Source of the DNA: Barnesiella sp. An55 | GTDB taxonomy: Bacteria; Bacteroidota; Bacteroidia; Bacteroidales; Barnesiellaceae | Length of the DNA: 64,000 bases | Assembly: GCF_002161555.1 (NCBI RefSeq) | Contig: NZ_NFHZ01000013.1 | Coordinates: 1-64,000, forward strand | Reading direction: 5' to 3' | Part shown: piece by piece, positions 17,607 through 24,666 of the stretch | How the letters are laid out: each line of letters starts with the position of its first letter | Numbering within the stretch: position 1 is the stretch's first letter | Notes under the pieces: generated by a model | Told to the model about the DNA's origin: nothing | Seen by the model: only the letters and a program-made list of their open reading frames with translations | Database searches by the model: none | Translations under genes and position numbers: made by a program

Positions 17607-20030
17607 CTATCCTCTAAACATACGGACTATCTTGTGAGCCCATTTATAGATGACGTTACGTTTTTTTCTTCGACCATGATCGGCACCGTAGCCATAACCA
17701 TAGCCATACCCGTAACCGTAACCATAACCATAGCCGTAACCATATTTCTTACTCTCCATTTCGATACCGTTGAGGACGACCGTGAGATGCTTGAATTTGT
17801 TATCCTGATAGAGTTTTTCCAACTCGGGTAGATAGCGACGATCCAAGACTTCGGTGCGAATGACATATATCGTGAGGTCGGCTACGCGACCGATAATACC
17901 GGCATCGGCAACAACCATGGCGGGTACGCAGTCGAGGATGATATAGTCGTATTTCTTCTTTAACTCCTCGATCAAGGCCGGGAAGCGGTCGCTCATCAAC
18001 AATTCCGAAGGGTTGGGTGGCATAATGCCGGCCGAAATCATATCGAATCTATCGTGTACATGGCTGGGCTGAATGAGTTCGGACACACTTTCATTTTTTC
18101 CCGACAACCAGGTGGAAACACCATTCTTGGTGGTCAAGTCGAGTGTTTTACTCAGAGTCCGTTTTCTCAAGTCCATATCGAGCAGAACGACTTTCTTATT
18201 GGCCATGGCCAGTGTCACGGCAAAGTTGCGCGATACGAAACTTTTACCCTCACCAGGAATAGTCGAAGTAAACATGATGACTTGTGCCTTTGGTGCCACG
18301 AAATCCATATTGGAACGTAACAATCGGAACGACTCGGCCACACTGCTGGTCTTGTTCTCGGCCACGACAATAGCCTGTTCGTCGGTTTTTCCTTTCATGG
18401 CTGGTATTTCGCCCAAGATAGGCATAGACGTGTAATCTTCCACATCTTTGCGGCCTCTTACGCTGGTATTCCACATCAGGCGCAATAGCTGAATAGCCAA
18501 GGGGATAATGAGGCCTATGATGAGAGCTCCCATCAGAAACATTCTGCGAGCCGGAGCCACGGGAGCTGAAGAGCCGAACGGGGCTTCTATCACCCGGATA
18601 TTGGCTTCGGTAATGGCCAACTGCATAGCATTTTCCTCACGCTTGTTTAACAGGAATGTATAAAGGGCCTCCTTGATATTTTGTTGACGAATAATACCCA
18701 ATGCCTGCTTTTCTTGTTGTGGTACCGTTTCGATATAATCTAATGTTTGGGCTTCGACCTTGCGAGCTTTTTCCAGTTTCAATTTCAAGGTTGAGATATA
18801 GTTACTCAACGAAGAGGCCAAATTGACTCTGACGGATGCCAGATTGTTATCGAGATCGCGCACCAGGGGATTATTTTCACCCGAGTTTGCAGCGAGTCGT
18901 TCGCGTTGTAACAACATCTCATTATATGACTCTATCTGTTTTTGTAAACCTGCATCGCCTACCCCCGAGACGTTAGGAATAAGTTGCTTGTCTCCTTTTT
19001 CATTGGCAAAAGCTCGTTGAACGGCCTGTGCAATGGCATACTCGGTCTCGAGTTGAACCAGTTCGTCGCGCATCTTGCTGTTCTCACTCATGAACTGCGA
19101 AGCAGCGGCATCGATACTGACAATACGATTTTGCTGTTTGAAATTGGTCAATTCGTTCTCTACATCGCCCAACTCCCGACTGATAATCTCTACCCGTTCG
19201 TTAATGAACTGGGCCGTACTGGTGGCAATACGGTTTTTATCCTCGATAATTGTTTCACGATAGACATCGATCAAAGTATTCAATATGGCTTCGGCTCGAG
19301 AAGTATTGGAGTCGATACAATTGATTTGAACCAATGTGGTACGCTCACCAGCTAATGCAGCCGATATAAGAGAATGATAAATATTCGCCGCCGTGTTCAA
19401 ATCCATACGAGATACCTCGATTAGGAGAGTATAATAATTGGGTAAGAACTCAGGAACAGCTGTCACGACCATACGACCGGCATTCGTAACGAGGGTATCG
19501 CCAAATGCGATTTCCTGCTCGCTCTCGCTCTTCTTTCCACCTCCGATACTCAACTGTTTCAACAAGAAGCGATTCTCATCGACTGGCTTTATCTTCATCG
19601 AAACCGGAGCTGTATAGTCGTCGAGGAAATCGACCCGAATGGGAGACTCGGCATACAACTGCTTGTTGTGTAAAAAGTCCTTTACCTGGTAGGTTACATC
19701 CAAGTGCAAGCGCTCTACCACCTCACGCATCAGTTGACGCGATTGCAAAATGTAGATTTCGTTGTCCACACCGCTACCCGATATACCGCCATTCAATTCC
19801 ATAATAGCCGACATATCGTTGTTTGACTTGTTCTCGGCCTTGACCAGCATCACAGCGCTACGCTTATACAACGGTGTCTGCTTGGCCAAATAGAGCCAGG
19901 CTACCAGCACACAAACGGCAACCGACAATACGATCCAATACCAATTGTCGAAGATCAACTCGACGATATCCCGCAGGGTTATTCCACCTTCGTTCTTTTT
20001 CTCGTTTTTAGTTTCCTGAATGAGCTCCAT
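17607..20030 (-). CDS. wzc: Wzc-type tyrosine autokinase / chain-length regulator
   Basis: An 807-residue fusion of a Wzz/GumC-like membrane domain and a BY-kinase. TM1 is at about residues 33-52, with a long periplasmic coiled-coil region at about 270-460 and TM2 at about 495-515. The cytoplasmic kinase has Walker A STIPGEGKSFVSRNFA (about 590), Walker A' VVLLDMDLRKRTL (about 620) and Walker B YDYIILDC (about 690). The C-terminus has ten consecutive Tyr-Gly pairs (about 758-778), then a basic end. Wzc controls chain length and export through cycles of Tyr autophosphorylation with Wza. No separate phosphatase (Wzb) gene is visible in the window. It is co-transcribed with wza, 11 bases upstream. 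Confidence 0.95.
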   Translation of the reverse strand: MELIQETKNEKKNEGGITLRDIVELIFDNWYWIVLSVAVCVLVAWLYLAKQTPLYKRSAVMLVKAENKSNNDMSAIMELNGGISGSGVDNEIYILQSRQLMREVVERLHLDVTYQVKDFLHNKQLYAESPIRVDFLDDYTAPVSMKIKPVDENRFLLKQLSIGGGKKSESEQEIAFGDTLVTNAGRMVVTAVPEFLPNYYTLLIEVSRMDLNTAANIYHSLISAALAGERTTLVQINCIDSNTSRAEAILNTLIDVYRETIIEDKNRIATSTAQFINERVEIISRELGDVENELTNFKQQNRIVSIDAAASQFMSENSKMRDELVQLETEYAIAQAVQRAFANEKGDKQLIPNVSGVGDAGLQKQIESYNEMLLQRERLAANSGENNPLVRDLDNNLASVRVNLASSLSNYISTLKLKLEKARKVEAQTLDYIETVPQQEKQALGIIRQQNIKEALYTFLLNKREENAMQLAITEANIRVIEAPFGSSAPVAPARRMFLMGALIIGLIIPLAIQLLRLMWNTSVRGRKDVEDYTSMPILGEIPAMKGKTDEQAIVVAENKTSSVAESFRLLRSNMDFVAPKAQVIMFTSTIPGEGKSFVSRNFAVTLAMANKKVVLLDMDLRKRTLSKTLDLTTKNGVSTWLSGKNESVSELIQPSHVHDRFDMISAGIMPPNPSELLMSDRFPALIEELKKKYDYIILDCVPAMVVADAGIIGRVADLTIYVIRTEVLDRRYLPELEKLYQDNKFKHLTVVLNGIEMESKKYGYGYGYGYGYGYGYGYGYGADHGRRKKRNVIYKWAHKIVRMFRG

Positions 20031-20041
20031 ATAGAGAGATA

Positions 20042-20842
20042 TTACTTATCTTTTAATACAATAATCATTGACACAATCGACAATACCGATGCGATAACCG
20101 ACAAGATACTGCTACTTGCCGAGATAAACGACATCGTTGCGCTGCCTTTCACCCCTATCGACTTGTTGGGCTGTACATAGATTACATCGTTCTGCTTCAA
20201 ATAGTAACAGGGCGAAGTCAATACCTTTTCGCTCGATGTCAAATCGACCACATAGCTGACCCGCTGATCGCCATCTTCTCGAATGACCAGCACATTGTCG
20301 CGCTTACCCGAAGGTGTCAGGTCTCCAGCCATCGACAAGGCTTCGAGAATCGTTACCCGGTCACCCGATATGGTCTGAACACCCGGGCTGTTTACCTCAC
20401 CCATAATCGATACTTTAAAGGCCTTCAGTTGTACCGTCACTACAGGGTCTTTAAGATACTGATCTGCGATAAGCCTGGCCTTTATGTTATCGGCCAGTTC
20501 ACCACGAGTCAATCCGGCCGCCTGCATCTTACCCAGGATAGGAACATCTATCTGTCCCTGCTTATCTACCCGAAGACCTATGGCCTCTTGTATAGAAGAA
20601 GAGCCCGAACTTCCAAGTGTCTCACTGTTGGCGAACAGTTCCAGCAATTCACCGTCTTTACTGCTCACGGTTATGAGCAACTGATCGTCGGGGACAATCT
20701 TCAACTCATAATTCTGTGCAATGGTTTGAGGATTCTCGGCCAACTCATCGGCTCCTTGCAAATAAATCATTTTTTTAGACGGAACACACGATACCAGTCC
20801 TACAAGTATCATGCACATTAAGACTCTCGAAATATATTTCAT
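20042..20842 (-). CDS. wza: Wza-type polysaccharide export lipoprotein
   Basis: A 266-residue outer-membrane export protein. The ATG at 20842 gives a lipoprotein signal MKYISRVLMCMILVGLVSC with a lipobox ending at Cys19; the longer ORF start at 20866 would place 8 extra residues before the signal and is less likely. The Poly_export domain is at about 40-130 (NYELKIVPDDQLLITVSSKD, then DQYLKDPVVTVQLKAF). An SLBB domain follows at about 140-210 (VSIMGEVNSPGVQTISGDRV, ILEALSMAGDLTPSGKRDNV). The protein ends in a hydrophobic C-terminal helix. With Wzc it forms the trans-envelope channel. It lies 25 bases after the initiating transferase gene. Confidence 0.93.
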   Translation of the reverse strand: MKYISRVLMCMILVGLVSCVPSKKMIYLQGADELAENPQTIAQNYELKIVPDDQLLITVSSKDGELLELFANSETLGSSGSSSIQEAIGLRVDKQGQIDVPILGKMQAAGLTRGELADNIKARLIADQYLKDPVVTVQLKAFKVSIMGEVNSPGVQTISGDRVTILEALSMAGDLTPSGKRDNVLVIREDGDQRVSYVVDLTSSEKVLTSPCYYLKQNDVIYVQPNKSIGVKGSATMSFISASSSILSVIASVLSIVSMIIVLKDK

Positions 20843-20867
20843 CTGTAAAAAGATAACTGTTAACACT

Positions 20868-21989
20868 TTAATTTTTGGCTCCGGCAGTTGAATTCATCCT
20901 CTTTATCCGTCGTGACAGATACAACTGCATCACGGTCCAAATAAAGATATCCAGGAACAACAAGAAGTTGATATTCACATGAGTAAGCAGCAACAGGTTC
21001 ATGGCTGCAAATCCCGAAGAGATCAACAGGATGGTAATCATGGCTGCCCGATGAGTAAAGCCTAATGCCAGGAACTTATGGTGAATATGATTCTTGTCGG
21101 GACTGAAGATATTTTTATGGAAACGGGCCCGATGCAAAATGACCCTCACCACATCAAATACCGGTGTAATCAATACCGAGAAAGCTATTACAATTGCATC
21201 GGGAACGCGGTGCAATACCGTAGCATCGGTCATACTGAAGCGAATGGCCAAGATGCTCAACACAAAGCCAATCGTCAACGATCCGGTATCGCCCATGAAG
21301 ATTTTCCGGCCTCGCTCGGGATTACCAAAAACGTTGTAATAGAAAAACGGAATCAGTGTCCCCAAAGTCACAATGGCCAGCGAGGCATACAACCATTCCC
21401 GTTGGTAAGCAAACAACACCGTAAAGAAGAGTAACGCAATGCCACTCAACCCCGAGGCCAGTCCATCAATACCATCGATCAGGTTTATAGCGTTGGTAAT
21501 AAATACGATCACAAAGACCGAGAACGGTATTCCCACAGCGGCTGGCAACTCATAAATTCCAAAGATACCGTACAAGTTGTTGATCCACAATCCCGATGCC
21601 ACTAATAGTATAGCACAGAATATTTGCACCAAAAACTTTTGATAATAGCGTACGCCTATCAAATCGTCGGTAATACCTGTCAAATAGAGCAACAGCAAAC
21701 TGCTCAACCCAAAAGAGAGTACAGCCGTATCACTTCCACATATGATCGAGGGAAACACTTCTGGACCGTAAATACGATTTAACCCTATCATCAACGACAA
21801 AGTAAACATTACGGCCGGGAAAAACGAAACGCCACCCAAACGAGGTATCACCCCATGGTGAACCTTACGCTCGTCCGGGATATCGAACAAGTGCTTCTTA
21901 AACGAAATCAATAAAATTCTTGGAATAATGAATATAGAAAATCCCAAACTAATAAAAAACGCCAATAACAAAATCGAAATATAACCCAT
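20868..21989 (-). CDS. Undecaprenyl-phosphate sugar-1-phosphate transferase (WecA/MraY family)
   Basis: A 373-residue integral membrane protein of the polyprenyl-phosphate N-acetylhexosamine-1-phosphate transferase family. Motifs seen are FDIPDERKVHHGVIPRLGGV (about 38-57), LTGITDDLIGVRYYQK (DDxxD-type), NAINLIDGIDGLASGLSGIA (about 165), FMGDTGSLTIGFVLS (about 230) and the cytoplasmic HIHHKFLALGFTHR (about 298). It starts glycan assembly by loading a sugar-1-phosphate onto undecaprenyl phosphate. As the first gene of the leftward locus it probably defines the first sugar, likely GlcNAc or a related HexNAc. No transcription antiterminator (UpxY) or UpxZ-like gene precedes it. Confidence 0.92.
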   Translation of the reverse strand: MGYISILLLAFFISLGFSIFIIPRILLISFKKHLFDIPDERKVHHGVIPRLGGVSFFPAVMFTLSLMIGLNRIYGPEVFPSIICGSDTAVLSFGLSSLLLLYLTGITDDLIGVRYYQKFLVQIFCAILLVASGLWINNLYGIFGIYELPAAVGIPFSVFVIVFITNAINLIDGIDGLASGLSGIALLFFTVLFAYQREWLYASLAIVTLGTLIPFFYYNVFGNPERGRKIFMGDTGSLTIGFVLSILAIRFSMTDATVLHRVPDAIVIAFSVLITPVFDVVRVILHRARFHKNIFSPDKNHIHHKFLALGFTHRAAMITILLISSGFAAMNLLLLTHVNINFLLFLDIFIWTVMQLYLSRRIKRMNSTAGAKN

Positions 21990-22412
21990 AAATATTAGAT
22001 TTAATTTCTCATTTTACATATATATTCAACACATTGACCCAAATTCTATACCAAAACATTTTGGGAACCCCTTATAAATTCCCATTATATAACCTAAAAC
22101 CTTTTCATATCCAAAAGCATGCGATTAATCACCTTCATACAAAAGCAAAGCTTAAATCAAACATACCTTACAGATATTTACACTCCTTGGGGACACCGAA
22201 AATAATGATCCCCAGTCTTCAAACTTACTCAACATCAACCAAATTTCCCTCTCCCTATCGCAGCAGAGAGGCGTAAACTTTGGTATCAAAATGCCACCCT
22301 TCCTATACACGTATTCGTAAATTTTTACTTAACGATCAGTCTTTACAAAGGGGCTTCCCTTACCAAAAACAGAGTTGTGAGCGAATAATTAAAGTTTTCA
22401 ATTCTACTCATT

Positions 22413-22438
22413 TATATGGATTTTATTAACTCCATATA
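22413..22438. repeat. 8-bp inverted repeat near the polysaccharide operon promoter
   Basis: TATATGGA at 22413-22420 and TCCATATA at 22431-22438 are perfect complements around a 10-base spacer. The dyad lies about 19 bases downstream of the minus-strand -7 candidate and so near the predicted transcription start. It could be an operator, an RNA hairpin or the remnant of a recombination site; nothing decides between these. Confidence 0.4.
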
Positions 22439-22456
22439 CCCTATTTTCAACTTTTG

Positions 22457-22464
22457 CAAAGGTA
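22457..22464 (-). promoter_or_regulatory. Candidate -7 element for the polysaccharide operon
   Basis: On the minus strand these bases read TACCTTTG, matching the Bacteroidetes -7 consensus TAnnTTTG. No good -33 TTTG is present at the expected distance, so support is limited. If used, the 5' leader of the first gene would be about 465 nt. Confidence 0.35.
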
Positions 22465-22652
22465 AATACAATTCTAATAACCGCCATAAAAATTCCATAA
22501 AAATATTGTTACATCTGCAAAAGCAAATAACCATTTAGATATCAATATTTTACAATATATTTACACAGAAAATCAATTAAAAGTTTCGATACTTATATAT
22601 TTATAACCAATTTTGAATATTATTAATAAATCGGATAGAAAAAGATGAAACC

Positions 22653-22718
22653 CGGCTTAGTAAAACTTGGAAAACTTCGTTTTCCGTTTGCCTCTGCACT
22701 CACCTTTCACTATCTTTG
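22653..22718 (+). repeat. 66-bp promoter-bearing repeat, copy A
   Basis: This copy aligns without gaps to copies B (22738-22803) and C (24446-24381, minus). It ends in CACCTTTCACTATCTTTG. It carries TTTG at 22687-22690 and TATCTTTG at 22711-22718 with 20 bases between, a full match to the Bacteroidetes -33/-7 promoter. It lies directly before copy B, so the thioesterase may have two tandem promoters. Confidence 0.8.
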
Positions 22719-22737
22719 TAGAAGATAGGATGCGGTT

Positions 22738-22803
22738 CGGCATAGACAAATCTTGAAAACTGTGGTTTCGATTTACCTATGCGCTCACCTTTCGCTATCT
22801 TTG
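22738..22803 (+). repeat. 66-bp promoter-bearing repeat, copy B, with thioesterase promoter
   Basis: It ends in CACCTTTCGCTATCTTTG, with TATCTTTG at 22796-22803 and a weaker TTTA 20 bases before it. It is 29 bases upstream of the thioesterase ATG (22833). About 15 further bases upstream (gataggatgcggtt) match copy C. The outer parts CATAG and CTATG are complementary, so the unit can fold into a hairpin that ends just before the -7 box. Confidence 0.8.
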
Positions 22804-22832
22804 AATTGACATTTCACAATAAAACAATCATT

Positions 22833-23318
22833 ATGAAGAAAATTATAAATCCCTGGACCAGACTCGAAAAGGATGGCTACAACTGTTTTGGCTGTGCCCC
22901 CAACAACCCTTGGGGCCTGAAGATGGAGTTTTACGAAGATGGCGATGACATTGTATCATACTGGAATCCTTCAGACAACTACCAAGGCTGGTTACACACC
23001 TTGCATGGTGGCATACAATCGGTACTCATCGACGAAATTGCCGGATGGCTCGTGGCCCGCAAACTGCAAACCTCGGGTATGACTACCAGCTTGGAGGTCA
23101 AGTTCAAGAGACCTATTACAACCGGCCCGGACATCACGCTGGAGGTTCGGGCTCATCTGGTCGAGATGAAGCGGAATTTTGCTTTTATCGCAGCACAAAT
23201 CAGTTGCGACAATCAAGTGTGTACTCAAGGCGAACTCACCTACTACTGTTTTTCCAAGGAAAAAGCCCAGGCTGACTTTCATTTCACCAGCTGCCCCACG
23301 GTCGATGAGGTGGAGTGA
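22833..23318 (+). CDS. Hotdog-fold thioesterase (PaaI/4HBT family)
   Basis: A 161-residue acyl-CoA thioesterase-like protein. The conserved HGGIQSVLIDEIAGWLVA at about residues 55-72 has the His-Gly-Gly and acidic catalytic residue of the 4HBT hotdog family, and TTSLEVKFKRPITTGPDITL follows. A start 18 codons earlier is excluded because it would lie inside the -7 promoter box of repeat copy B, so the ATG at 22833 (MKKIINPWTRLEK) is used. It likely hydrolyses an acyl-CoA of unknown identity in the cytoplasm. An N-terminal NCFGCAPNN motif is shared by a Bacteroidetes subgroup. It is transcribed alone. Confidence 0.88.
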   Translation: MKKIINPWTRLEKDGYNCFGCAPNNPWGLKMEFYEDGDDIVSYWNPSDNYQGWLHTLHGGIQSVLIDEIAGWLVARKLQTSGMTTSLEVKFKRPITTGPDITLEVRAHLVEMKRNFAFIAAQISCDNQVCTQGELTYYCFSKEKAQADFHFTSCPTVDEVE

Positions 23319-23334
23319 CACCCTAAAAACGACA

Positions 23335-23365
23335 CGCCACTGGGTGAAATCTTCATCCAGTGGCG
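23335..23365. terminator. Strong hairpin after the thioesterase gene
   Basis: Bases 23335-23348 pair with 23352-23365 (14 pairs including one G-T, loop ATC). No T run follows on either strand, so it may stop RNA decay or act as a terminator in a convergent interval between two genes. Confidence 0.5.
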
Positions 23366-23404
23366 CGCTGTATAGCTAGCTCATCAAGAGAGCCTCTCTT
23401 ACAA

Positions 23405-24358
23405 CTAATATATAAGATATCCCGTATATACGATATATGCAAGAATCATCACAATACCTTCGGCTCGGGTTATCATGCGCACTTTATGATATTTGCCCAC
23501 AAAAAACATCAGGACTGAGGCTCCCAGCAGATAGAACAGATCGAAGTTGGTGATTCCGCCCAAAGGCAGAGGCGAGATGGATGCACTGGCGCCCAATACG
23601 AAAAAGACATTGAAGAGGTTTGAACCTATCACATTGCCCACCGCGATTTCGGGATTTTTCTTCAAGGCTGCTACCACCGAAGTAGCCAACTCGGGCAACG
23701 AGGTACCCATGGCTACCAGTGTCAAACCGATAATCGACTCGCTCACCCCCAGCGAACGGGCAATCTCGCTCGACCCATCGACAAACAGCCGGCCACCAAA
23801 AATCAGAGCCGCAAGGCCACCCACAATGTAGAGGATACAACGCCACACCGGCAACGATTTGATCTCGGCCGGCTCCTCCTCGCTATGGTTATGAGCAATG
23901 GCAAACGTATAACCAAGAAATATCAAGAAAAAGCAGAGCATGAGCAAACCATCGGCCCGATTGATTACATTCTCGGTACCGGTACCCAGGAACAGGTCGT
24001 TGGCACAAATAAGCACGACTACCGACGAAAGTATTGCCAATGGTATCTCTTTCGTAAGCGTGCCTCGCGTAATTCGTATTGGAGCCACCACAGCTGTTAC
24101 GCCCACAATCATAAGTATGTTGAAGATATTGCTTCCCACCACATTACCTATGGCCAACTCGGCACTACCGTTAATGGCCGAGACGACGCTCACGGTCAAC
24201 TCTGGTGCCGATGTCCCGAAAGCCACGATCGTGAGACCAATCACCAACGACGATATATTGAAACGCTTGGCCAACGCGGCAGCCCCGTCCGTCAAGAAAT
24301 TGGCTCCCGATAGAATCAGGACCAACCCCACAATCAGAAGTATTACATCTATTATCAT
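23405..24358 (-). CDS. Na+/Ca2+ (K+-dependent) exchanger, CaCA family
   Basis: A 317-residue membrane antiporter with about ten helices and the two inverted alpha-repeats of CaCA proteins: IVAFGTSAPELTVSVVSA (about 45-62) and LVAMGTSLPELATSVVAA (about 205-222), each followed by GNVVGSNIFN or GNVIGSNLFN. These repeats form the ion-binding site. The ATG at 24358 (MIIDVILLIVGL) is used because the longer ORF would start upstream of the promoter and read through the repeat. It exports Ca2+ or another cation in exchange for Na+ or H+. A promoter inside repeat copy C lies 22 bases before it. Confidence 0.92.
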   Translation of the reverse strand: MIIDVILLIVGLVLILSGANFLTDGAAALAKRFNISSLVIGLTIVAFGTSAPELTVSVVSAINGSAELAIGNVVGSNIFNILMIVGVTAVVAPIRITRGTLTKEIPLAILSSVVVLICANDLFLGTGTENVINRADGLLMLCFFLIFLGYTFAIAHNHSEEEPAEIKSLPVWRCILYIVGGLAALIFGGRLFVDGSSEIARSLGVSESIIGLTLVAMGTSLPELATSVVAALKKNPEIAVGNVIGSNLFNVFFVLGASASISPLPLGGITNFDLFYLLGASVLMFFVGKYHKVRMITRAEGIVMILAYIVYTGYLIY

Positions 24359-24380
24359 AGCTATTTTTTTTATGCGGGAA

Positions 24381-24446
24381 CAAAGATAATGAAAGGTGAG
24401 CGCCGAAGGAAACCGAAAACACAGTTTTTGAGGTTTGTCGATGCCG
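24381..24446 (-). repeat. 66-bp promoter-bearing repeat, copy C, with exchanger promoter
   Basis: Read on the minus strand from 24446 to 24381, it matches copies A and B without gaps and ends in CACCTTTCATTATCTTTG. The -7 TATCTTTG is at 24388-24381, with TTTC 20 bases upstream. It sits 22 bases before the exchanger ATG. Copies B and C agree at about 54 of 66 positions by eye. Confidence 0.8.
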
Positions 24447-24597
24447 AACCGCAATCCTATCGCCTGTAAAAAAGAAGAATAAAATCGGATATTTTTTCTT
24501 TCTTCGAGAAAGAAAAGGGAAAACACAGACAGAAAAACAAAATTACCCGGTTCGCTCTCGTGAACTACCCCACTATTGTTCCGGTTACTCCAGGAAA

Positions 24598-24640
24598 TAA
24601 AAAAGGCCGGGACCTCTCGCAGAGAGAGAACCCCGGTCTT
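24598..24640 (-). terminator. Terminator after glnN
   Basis: On the minus strand, downstream of the glnN stop, GACCGGGG and CCCGGCC bases form a stem with an inner CTCTC/GAGAG pairing, followed by six T. This is a typical intrinsic terminator and closes the gltB-gltD-asnB-glnN cluster. The bases between here and 24447 show nothing recognisable. Confidence 0.85.
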
Positions 24641-24666
24641 CGTCCATCTAACCAAACTTATCTTAG

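Larger units (their letters stand above)
21990..22832. other. Long non-coding stretch between polysaccharide operon and thioesterase
   Basis: About 840 bases without a credible gene; the small ORFs have no family resemblance. It contains a probable leader of the polysaccharide operon, an 8-base inverted repeat at 22413-22438, a minus-strand promoter candidate at 22457-22464, and two promoter-bearing 66-bp repeats at 22653-22803. Two weak dyads (22185-22216 and 22248-22271) lie in the putative leader. The leader would be over 400 nt, long enough for regulation by attenuation, but I recognise no known riboswitch. Confidence 0.6.

Noticed and set aside
22034..22276. An 80-codon plus-strand ORF upstream of the polysaccharide operon
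   Set aside because: No homology pattern, AT-rich chance frame in a leader region.
22413..22438. Invertible capsule promoter flanked by inverted repeats
   Set aside because: The repeat is only 8 bases with a 10-base spacer, far shorter than Mpi-type invertible segments, and no recombinase is near.
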